Assembly (NCBI GenBank): GCA_017619735.1
Contig: JAFZRT010000022.1
Coordinates: 1-44,704, forward strand
Length of the DNA: 44,704 bases
DNA from: Clostridia bacterium
GTDB taxonomy: Bacteria > Bacillota > Clostridia > Christensenellales > CAG-138
Direction: 5' to 3'
This document shows, one piece after another, positions 35,798 through 41,647 of the stretch. The notes under the pieces are model-generated. The model ran no database searches. It saw only the letters and a program-made list of their open reading frames with translations, and was not told the DNA's origin. How positions within the stretch are numbered: the stretch's first letter is position 1; every line of letters begins with the position of its first letter. Position numbers and translations under genes: made by a program.

Positions 35798-37753
35798 TCA
35801 GACGTCGAGCTTGGCCTTTCCCGTGAAGGAATCGGATTTGTTGAAGTCGGCGAACTCGGAAATGTACTCCTTGCGCGGAGCGACCTTGTCGCCCATCAGG
35901 AGCGTCACCAGATGCTCGACCGTCGCCGCGTCGTCGATGTTGACGCGCACCATTGTCCGGTTGCGGGGATCCATCGTGGTCTCCCAGAGCTGTTCGGGAT
36001 TCATCTCGCCGAGGCCCTTGTAGCGCTGCAGCGTGTAGCCGCGCATGCCCTTCGTGACCTGCTCGAGCTCGCGGTCGTCCTGACAGTAGATGGCCTGATC
36101 GCCCTTCTGGACCTTGTAGAGCGGGGGCTGGCCTATGTAGACGTGACCGTCGGTGATGAGCCCCTTCGTGTAGCGGTAGAAGAAGGTCAGGAGCAGCGCC
36201 CTTATGTGCCCGCCGTCCTGATCCGCGTCGGAGAGGATGACGACCTTGTCGTATTTGAGGTTGTCGATGTTGAAGTCCTCGCCTATGCCGGTGCCGAGAG
36301 CGGTTATGAGCGAGCGCAGTTCCTCGTTTTCAAGGACCTGCTCCACGCGCTTCTTTTCCACGTTCAGCACCTTGCCGCGCAGGGGCAGTATCGCCTGGAA
36401 CCGCCTGTCGCGGCCCTGCTTCGCGGAGCCGCCCGCGGAGTCGCCCTCGACTATAAAGAGCTCGTTCTGCTTGGGATCGCGGCCGGTGCAGCTCGAAAGC
36501 TTGCCAACGAGGGGCGCGTTCTCGAGCTTGGACTTTTCGCGCGCCATGCTCTTGGCCTTTCTCGCGGCCTCGCGCGCCTTTGCCGCCTTCACGGCCTTGT
36601 CCGCTATCATCGCGGAGAGCGCCGCGTTCTTCAGATCCTCGAGGATGGGGGGGAGCCCGTCGAGCATCACGGTTTCCACGGCGGGACGCGCCTCCGTGTT
36701 GCCGAGCTTGGTCTTGGTCTGGCCCTCGAACTGTATGTTCTGCATCTTGAGCGATATCACCGCCGTCAGTCCCTCGCGGAAATCCTCGCCGGAGAGGGAG
36801 GCGTCCTTGTCCTTCAAAAGCCCTATCCTGCGGCAGTAATCGTTCATGACCTTGGTCAGCGCGGAGCGGAAGCCCGTCTCATGCGTGCCGCCCTCGGTCG
36901 TGGGGATGTTGTTGACGTAGGAGAACACGTTCTCCGAATAGCCGTCGGAGTGCTGCATGGCTATCTCGACGACTATGCTGTCCTTCTTGCCGGATATGTA
37001 GATCGGCTCCTCGTAAAGGGGGATCTTGTCGTTGTTGAGGTACTTGACGAAATCGCAGATGCCGCCCTCGAAATAGTATTCGCGCTCCTTGGCGTTGCCG
37101 CGCTCGCGCAGGTCGAAAAGCTTGAAGCGGACGCTCCTGTTGAGGTAGGCGAGCTCGCGCAGGCGGCGGGAGATTATCTCAAAATTCATTTCGACCGTCT
37201 CGAATACCTTCGCGTCGGGCATGAAGCTGACCTTCGTGCCCTGACGGCGGGTGCGGCCGATCTCGGTGAGCGGCCCCTCCGGTATGCCGGAGTGCATGCC
37301 GTCTTTGTCCTCATAGCTGCGGAAGCTCATCGCGTAGAGCCGGCCGCCGGTCGCGACCTCCACCTTCACCCATTCGGAGAGCGCGTTGACGACCGATGCG
37401 CCGACGCCGTGCAGACCGCCGGAATAGGAGTAGCTGTCGTTGCCGAACTTGCCGCCCGCGTGCAGCTGCGTGAAAACGACCTCCACGCCGGAGACGCCGA
37501 GCTTTTCATGTATGCCGACGGGTATGCCGCGGCCGTTGTCCTCGACGGTGACGGAGCCGTCCCGCTCGAGCGTGACCGTCACGGTGTCGGCAAAGCCGTT
37601 CGCCGCCTCGTCGACGGAGTTGTCGACTATCTCCCACAGCAGGTGATGCAGCCCGCGGCTGCCCGTGCTGCCTATGTACATGCCCGGGCGTACCCTGACC
37701 GCCTCGAGCCCTTCCATTACCTTTATGTCGCTGACCGTATACTCGTGATTCAT
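35798..37753 (-). CDS. gyrB: Type IIA topoisomerase subunit B (DNA gyrase B-type)
   Basis: A 651-residue GyrB/ParE-type ATPase subunit: GHKL motifs EIVDNSVDEA, DNGRGIPVG, GGLHGVGASVV, then TOPRIM residues EGDSAGG and DADQDGGHIRALLL. The length fits the short GyrB found outside proteobacteria. GyrB against ParE cannot be settled by eye; QDGGHIRALLLTFFYR leans to GyrB. No A subunit is adjacent. The chosen ATG 37753 has AAGGA 8 bases upstream; an ATG at 37762 and a GTG at 37783 are in-frame alternatives. A consensus promoter lies upstream. Confidence 0.88.
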   Translation of the reverse strand: MNHEYTVSDIKVMEGLEAVRVRPGMYIGSTGSRGLHHLLWEIVDNSVDEAANGFADTVTVTLERDGSVTVEDNGRGIPVGIHEKLGVSGVEVVFTQLHAGGKFGNDSYSYSGGLHGVGASVVNALSEWVKVEVATGGRLYAMSFRSYEDKDGMHSGIPEGPLTEIGRTRRQGTKVSFMPDAKVFETVEMNFEIISRRLRELAYLNRSVRFKLFDLRERGNAKEREYYFEGGICDFVKYLNNDKIPLYEEPIYISGKKDSIVVEIAMQHSDGYSENVFSYVNNIPTTEGGTHETGFRSALTKVMNDYCRRIGLLKDKDASLSGEDFREGLTAVISLKMQNIQFEGQTKTKLGNTEARPAVETVMLDGLPPILEDLKNAALSAMIADKAVKAAKAREAARKAKSMAREKSKLENAPLVGKLSSCTGRDPKQNELFIVEGDSAGGSAKQGRDRRFQAILPLRGKVLNVEKKRVEQVLENEELRSLITALGTGIGEDFNIDNLKYDKVVILSDADQDGGHIRALLLTFFYRYTKGLITDGHVYIGQPPLYKVQKGDQAIYCQDDRELEQVTKGMRGYTLQRYKGLGEMNPEQLWETTMDPRNRTMVRVNIDDAATVEHLVTLLMGDKVAPRKEYISEFADFNKSDSFTGKAKLDV

Positions 37754-37799
37754 TTGCTTCATCCTTATCGTATTCGTGGGCACATTATCCTACATATAC

Positions 37800-37828
37800 A
37801 TTATATTGATAATTCCCCCGATTGTCAA
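37800..37828 (-). promoter_or_regulatory. Consensus promoter of the gyrB-type gene
   Basis: On the minus strand, a perfect TTGACA (37823-37828), a 17-bp spacer and a perfect TATAAT (37800-37805). Confidence 0.85.
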
Positions 37829-37875
37829 CCCCACCGGTTGTGGAAATGAGCCCGTGCGCCGCGAAAAAAAGGCGT

Positions 37876-37906
37876 GAAAAAAGGCGCCCCCGCGGGGACG
37901 CCTTCA
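37876..37906 (-). terminator. Terminator of the DUF1292 gene
   Basis: On the minus strand, AAGGCG(T)CCCC pairs with GGGGCGCCTT across GCG and runs into six T. Confidence 0.85.
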
Positions 37907-37917
37907 TCCGGCCGTGA

Positions 37918-38286
37918 TCAGTCCTTGTCGTGGCAGCCGCAATTGCAGTCGTGCTCATGCTCGCCGCAGCCGCAGTCGCCGTCTTCGCAGTCGCAGTCGT
38001 CGCAGTCGCAGCAGCACTCTTCCTCGGAGAGTATCTGCTCGGCAAGAGCGATGAGCTCTTCCATATCCTCATCCTCGGGAGGAACGAACTCTTCGGTCTC
38101 ACCGTCTTCGCTGACGATGATGCGCATGATATAGAGGCCGCCCTCTTCTTCTTCGTCTGCATCCTCGCGGCAGTCGACAAGTATGGCGTACTCGTTATCC
38201 TTGTAGTCGAAATAATCGATAACGTCAAGCTCGAACTCGTTGCCTTCCTCATCGGTGAAGACTACGAAATCTCTTTCTTCTTCCAT
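37918..38286 (-). CDS. DUF1292 family protein with Cys/His-rich C-terminal tail
   Basis: A 122-residue acidic protein. Residues 1-62 match the DUF1292 pattern common in Bacillota (FVVFTDEEGNEFELDVIDYF ... EYAILV), of unknown function. Residues 91-119 form an unusual tail with eleven Cys and three His between Asp/Glu/Gly, metallothionein-like in composition, which would bind metals if reduced. GGAG precedes the ATG, and a good promoter and terminator make it a single-gene unit. Whether the tail is a lineage trait cannot be told here. Confidence 0.75.
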   Translation of the reverse strand: MEEERDFVVFTDEEGNEFELDVIDYFDYKDNEYAILVDCREDADEEEEGGLYIMRIIVSEDGETEEFVPPEDEDMEELIALAEQILSEEECCCDCDDCDCEDGDCGCGEHEHDCNCGCHDKD

Positions 38287-38318
38287 GGTTTTGATCTCCT
38301 TTCGTTTGAGTCAATCGA

Positions 38319-38347
38319 ATTGTACAACATGCCCGCCGTTTTTGCAA
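38319..38347 (-). promoter_or_regulatory. Promoter of the DUF1292 gene
   Basis: On the minus strand, TTGCAA (38342-38347), a 17-bp spacer and TACAAT (38319-38324). Confidence 0.7.
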
Positions 38348-38453
38348 TACATTTTGGGGAAAATATATGCCGGATCGTCCGCCCCGCGGGAAAAGCGGGC
38401 GGGAGCCCCGCGCCGCGTTTTGATAATATATTGCGGGATAACGAAAAAAAGAC

Positions 38454-38482
38454 TTGCATTCTTGGAAACTATTCGTTATAAT
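38454..38482 (+). promoter_or_regulatory. Promoter of tRNA-Thr
   Basis: TTGCAT (38454-38459), a 17-bp spacer and TATAAT (38477-38482). Transcription would begin about 16 bases before the mature tRNA. Confidence 0.75.
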
Positions 38483-38504
38483 ATCAACCGTCGCTTGACG
38501 GCGT

Positions 38505-38580
38505 GCTGGTGTAGCTCAGTAGGTAGAGCACTTCATTGGTAATGAAGAGGTAGGCAGTCCGAATCTGCTCACCAGCTCCA
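38505..38580 (+). tRNA. tRNA-Thr (anticodon GGT)
   Basis: Cloverleaf readable by eye: acceptor GCTGGTG with CACCAGC, D-arm GCTC...GAGC, anticodon stem CTTCA/TGAAG around loop TTGGTAA (anticodon GGT), T-arm, discriminator T and encoded CCA at 38578-38580. It is the integration site of the island to the right: its last 45 bases are repeated at 44645-44689. Confidence 0.95.
38536..38580 (+). repeat. attL core: 3' part of tRNA-Thr
   Basis: 45 bp from the anticodon loop to the encoded CCA, identical to 44645-44689. This is the classic crossover segment of tyrosine integrases in tRNA genes. The base before and the base after differ between copies, so the identity ends sharply. Confidence 0.9.
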
Positions 38581-38582
38581 AA

Positions 38583-38626
38583 AAAACCCCGATAAACCTT
38601 AGGTTTTTCGGGGTTGCTCTTTTTTG
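38583..38626 (+). terminator. Terminator after tRNA-Thr
   Basis: AACCCCGA pairs with TCGGGGTT around an inner AAACC/GGTTT stem (38585-38615), followed by GCTC and a T-run to 38625. Confidence 0.8.
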
Positions 38627-38644
38627 GTGTTTTGTCAGAGACCC

Positions 38645-38668
38645 CCAAAACCCAAACCAAAACCCAAA
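38645..38668. repeat. Double 12-mer repeat near the left end of the island
   Basis: Two tandem copies of CCAAAACCCAAA, 64 bases inside the left attachment core. The same double unit, in the same orientation, lies at 44479-44502 near the right end; identity covers 26 bases. The opposite strand has G-runs spaced by T. Candidate arm-type integrase or excision-factor binding site. Confidence 0.75.
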
Positions 38669-38670
38669 CT

Positions 38671-38708
38671 GTGCAAAAAAGCAGGCCTTTCGACCTGCTT
38701 TTTTGCAC
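38671..38708. terminator. Perfect 15-bp hairpin, terminator of the integrase remnant
   Basis: GTGCAAAAAAGCAGG (38671-38685) and CCTGCTTTTTTGCAC (38694-38708) with an 8-base loop. The six-A/six-T tracts lie inside the stem. It sits 8 bases after the integrase stop codon and could act in both directions. Confidence 0.7.
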
Positions 38709-38716
38709 GAATTTAC

Positions 38717-38998
38717 CTATTTTAGGAGCTCTTCAACAAGGTTGTTGACCTTTCTTTTTGACTCTTCATTCGCATGTGTGTACATTCTCAGGGTAACTGC
38801 TTTATCGGAATGTCCGAGTGTTTCGGAGACGCTCGCTGCGTCACCTCCATTTGTAATAGCTATGCTCGCGAAAGTGTGCCGCAGCTTATGCGGATGAAGA
38901 TTAGGTATTCCACAGCGATCCGATAAAATCTCAAGGAAACCGTCTTTATCTGCTTTTCTGCCCGTTTTCTTTAGCCGGAGTTTTCCCGGGACATGCAA
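38717..38998 (-). pseudogene. Tyrosine recombinase/integrase, C-terminal fragment
   Basis: About 93 residues of a phage-type tyrosine recombinase catalytic domain: HPHKLRHTFAS (box II with HxxR and following H), LGHSDKAVTLRMYTH holding the conserved GH and the Tyr nucleophile, then the C-terminal helix. The first catalytic Arg and the whole DNA-binding half are missing. The frame stays open upstream to about 39136 but without integrase-like sequence, and no good start codon or ribosome site exists. It is oriented toward the tRNA, as expected for an integrase next to attL. Almost certainly non-functional. Confidence 0.82.
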
Positions 38999-39026
38999 AA
39001 AAGTACAATAAATGTTCTCATCCTCT

Positions 39027-39053
39027 GCCCGAAGCGTACGCTTCGGGCTTTTT
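39027..39053 (+). terminator. Palindromic terminator inside the island
   Basis: A perfect palindrome GCCCGAAGCGT/ACGCTTCGGGC (39027-39048) followed by TTTTT. It insulates ktrB from transcripts entering from the left. It also marks where integrase similarity stops. The rest of 38999-39193 shows no gene. Confidence 0.75.
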
Positions 39054-39173
39054 CCATGCCCGGATCTCGCCGCGTCGGCGGTCAGTCCGAAGCGTTTTAC
39101 ATCATATCGCGCATATTGGCAACGGCGCCTGAATCTTTATATTGTCTTAATGCCCGGGCTTGTGCTTTAACAC

Positions 39174-39199
39174 TGTCTTAAAACGAGACGCAGTACAAT
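39174..39199 (+). promoter_or_regulatory. Probable regulated promoter of ktrB
   Basis: TACAAT (39194-39199) lies 28 bases before the start codon without a recognisable -35 at 17 bases. Instead an imperfect inverted repeat, CTGTCT and AGAC (39173-39190), covers the -35 region. A promoter needing an activator, possibly KdpE encoded downstream, would look like this. Confidence 0.35.
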
Positions 39200-39227
39200 T
39201 AAGGTGCAAAAGGGAAAGGAGAGCGTC

Positions 39228-40565
39228 ATGGACGAAGTGCTCGAAAAAAAACGCAGAGTATCGCCGTGGATCATTATTATCCTCGGCTTTGCTGCCGTTA
39301 TACTTGCCGGCACTGTTCTGCTGATGCTGCCCATATCCTCCGGAGACGGTCGTTCCGCATCGTTCGGAGATTCGCTGTTTACAGCCGTTTCGGCAGTATG
39401 CGTGACCGGGCTTACAGTTAAGGACACCGCATCGTGCTGGTCCGGATTCGGCCAGAGCGTGTTACTGATCCTTATTCAGATCGGGGGACTCGGCGTTGTA
39501 ACGGTTGCCGCAGCGGTAACTATGCTCTCGGGGAGGAAGCTCTCGCTCTTTACACGAAGCACTATGCAGAACGCAATGTCCGCGCCTAAACTGGGCGGTA
39601 TAGTTCGATTGACGAAATTCGTTCTTAAAGGTACTTTTACAGTCGAGCTTATCGGTACGGCGGTTCTTATTCCCGCATTCGTTTCAAGGTTCGGAGCAAA
39701 GGGCGTATGGTTTGCAGTGTTCCATTCGGTTTCCGCATTCTGCAACGCCGGCTTTGATATTATGGGAGCCGAAACGGGAAGTTTCTCGTCCCTTACGGCG
39801 TTTTCGGCAAACGCCGCCGTTACTTTGCCCGTGATGCTCCTCATCATGATCGGCGGCATTGGGTTCCTTACGTGGGATGACATTCGAAAAAACAGGCTTA
39901 AGGTATCCAAATACAGCATGCAGACCAAAGTCGTGCTGACTGCTGCGGGCATTTTGATACTCATCCCCGCATTGTGGCTTTTCTTTACGGATATGAGGAG
40001 CCTGCCGTTGGGTGAAAGGATGCTCGCTTCACTGTTTCAAGCTGTCACCCCGAGGACGGCCGGGTTCAACACTTTCGATCTGACGGAGCTTTCGGGCCCT
40101 TCAAAATGCATCACGACCGCATTGATGCTGATCGGAGGCTCGCCGGGCTCTACGGCGGGCGGAATGAAAACGACGACGTTTGTACTGCTTGCCGCCAACG
40201 TTGTATCGGTATTTAAAAAGAAGGAGGATGCTGAGCTTTTCGGAAGACGAATCAAGCCGGCGGCAGTCAGGACCGCAGGCGCGCTCTTCATAATGTATCT
40301 GGCTTTGTTCCTCGTGGGCGCGGCGGCGATCAGCAGCATAGAGGGGCTGCCAATGGAGGATTGCTTGTTTGAGACCGCCTCCGCACTCGGTACGGTCGGG
40401 CTTTCGCTCGGCATAACGCCGGGGCTCGGCACGGCGTCAAGGTGCATATTGATGCTGCTCATGTTCATGGGCAGGGTGGGCGGACTGACATTTGTTTACG
40501 CCTTCCTCTCCTCGAGCAACAGAACGAATTCAAAGCTCCCGATCGAGAGCATCATGGTGGGATAA
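39228..40565 (+). CDS. ktrB: Potassium uptake channel subunit, KtrB/TrkH family
   Basis: A 445-residue membrane protein with the fourfold pore-loop layout of the family: AVCVTGLTV, AFCNAGFDIM, VTPRTAGFNTF and ALGTVGLSLG, each with the selectivity-filter Gly; GGSPGSTAGGMKTTTF is also characteristic. It forms the K+ channel of a Ktr system with the next gene. ATG 39228 follows AAAGGAG; a GTG eight codons upstream is not needed. First gene of the island's potassium module. Confidence 0.93.
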   Translation: MDEVLEKKRRVSPWIIIILGFAAVILAGTVLLMLPISSGDGRSASFGDSLFTAVSAVCVTGLTVKDTASCWSGFGQSVLLILIQIGGLGVVTVAAAVTMLSGRKLSLFTRSTMQNAMSAPKLGGIVRLTKFVLKGTFTVELIGTAVLIPAFVSRFGAKGVWFAVFHSVSAFCNAGFDIMGAETGSFSSLTAFSANAAVTLPVMLLIMIGGIGFLTWDDIRKNRLKVSKYSMQTKVVLTAAGILILIPALWLFFTDMRSLPLGERMLASLFQAVTPRTAGFNTFDLTELSGPSKCITTALMLIGGSPGSTAGGMKTTTFVLLAANVVSVFKKKEDAELFGRRIKPAAVRTAGALFIMYLALFLVGAAAISSIEGLPMEDCLFETASALGTVGLSLGITPGLGTASRCILMLLMFMGRVGGLTFVYAFLSSSNRTNSKLPIESIMVG

Positions 40566-40647
40566 TAATTCAAGCGCATGAAGGCTGCTTTGCGGCAAAA
40601 CCAACATCATCGGAAAGGACGCTCCTGCACGGCAGGGGCAGGGTACA

Positions 40648-41301
40648 ATGAATATGAAAACGGTATTATTGATAGGCGTGGGCAGGTTCGGCAGACATGC
40701 GGCTATGCAGCTTTCAAAGCTCGGGCACCAGGTAATGGCTGTGGATATCGACGAGGCGCGTGTTAACGATATAGTTCCCTTCGTTACCGGGGCTCAGATA
40801 GGCGACAGCACCAACGAGGCCTTTCTGCGGTCTCTCGGAGTGAAGAACTTCGATCTTTGCATAGTGGCTATCAGCGGAGATTTTCAAAGCTCGCTGGAGA
40901 CCACGTCTTTGCTGAAGGAGCTTGGCGCCTCGTGCGTGATCGCAAGAGCGGAGCGCGATGTTCAGGCCAAGTTCCTGCTTAAAAACGGCGCGGATCACAT
41001 CGTTTATCCCGAAAAGGAGATGGCCAAGTGGACGGCGGTGCGATATACGGGGGATCATATCATGGATTATATCGAGCTTGACGAGCAGCACGCCATATTC
41101 GAAGTAAAGGTGCCCGAAGCATGGCTCGGTAAAACCGTTGGAGCCATGGACGTAAGAAAAAGATACGGCATCAACATACTTGCTCTGAAACGGGGAGGGA
41201 TAAGCAACTTCACCGTAACGCCGGATACCATGCTCTCGGGAGATACCACTCTGCTTGCGCTTGGCGAGCTTGGCGCTCTTCGAAAATGCTTCAAGATCTG
41301 A
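40648..41301 (+). CDS. ktrA: Potassium uptake regulatory subunit, KtrA/TrkA family
   Basis: A 217-residue cytoplasmic RCK protein: N-terminal Rossmann domain (LLIGVGRFGRHAA, AVDIDEARV, GDSTNEAFLRSLG) binding nucleotide, then RCK_C from about residue 135. It gates KtrB. Members of this family bind ATP/ADP and, in several Bacillota, c-di-AMP through RCK_C. GGCAGGG precedes the ATG. The 82-base gap after ktrB holds a small hairpin and no gene. Confidence 0.92.
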   Translation: MNMKTVLLIGVGRFGRHAAMQLSKLGHQVMAVDIDEARVNDIVPFVTGAQIGDSTNEAFLRSLGVKNFDLCIVAISGDFQSSLETTSLLKELGASCVIARAERDVQAKFLLKNGADHIVYPEKEMAKWTAVRYTGDHIMDYIELDEQHAIFEVKVPEAWLGKTVGAMDVRKRYGINILALKRGGISNFTVTPDTMLSGDTTLLALGELGALRKCFKI

Positions 41302-41317
41302 CCTGGAGGTGTTATGC

Positions 41318-41569
41318 ATGGAGGACGTTGTGCTTATTGTGTCAATGGCAGCTCTGTTTGCCTTCGGATTGATCCCGGTGATAAAGCTCGACCGATTCAT
41401 AAGAGGCCGTCAGATCCATTCGACAGAGCCGATACGCCGTTCAGGAAAGGGCCGCCGCGGTTTGGAAAACGATCCCGTTAAGGAATTTGAGACCAGCGGT
41501 ATCCTGTATTTCGACACGCCCTGCGATCCGGGACAGATCGACAAAGAGGATCTTGAACAAATGGAATAG
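41318..41569 (+). CDS. Small single-pass membrane protein in the potassium operon
   Basis: An 83-residue protein with one N-terminal hydrophobic segment (VVLIVSMAALFAFGLIPVI, about residues 4-22), then a basic stretch (RFIRGRQ, RRSGKGRRG) and an acidic tail (DKEDLEQME). GGAGG lies 8 bases before ATG 41318. I recognise no family. Its place between ktrA and the KdpD-like kinase, with a proper ribosome site, suggests a real gene. It could modulate KtrB or the kinase; this is inference. Confidence 0.6.
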   Translation: MEDVVLIVSMAALFAFGLIPVIKLDRFIRGRQIHSTEPIRRSGKGRRGLENDPVKEFETSGILYFDTPCDPGQIDKEDLEQME

Positions 41570-41581
41570 AGCGGAATTATA

Positions 41582-41590
41582 TGATATAAT
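41582..41590 (+). promoter_or_regulatory. Probable extended -10 promoter of the kinase-regulator pair
   Basis: TGATATAAT (41582-41590) matches an extended -10. The -35 at the expected place (TGGAAT, 41562-41567) is weak. It would let the two-component genes be transcribed apart from ktrBA. Confidence 0.5.
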
Positions 41591-41647
41591 GTTGATCGAC
41601 AAAAGCGAAAGGAGCGTCGATCGGCAGCTGTGGAAGGAGTAATCTCG

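Noticed and set aside
38484..38708. Small minus-strand frame across tRNA-Thr and the 12-mer repeat
   Set aside because: It reads antisense through the tRNA and its terminator; no ribosome site or protein family.
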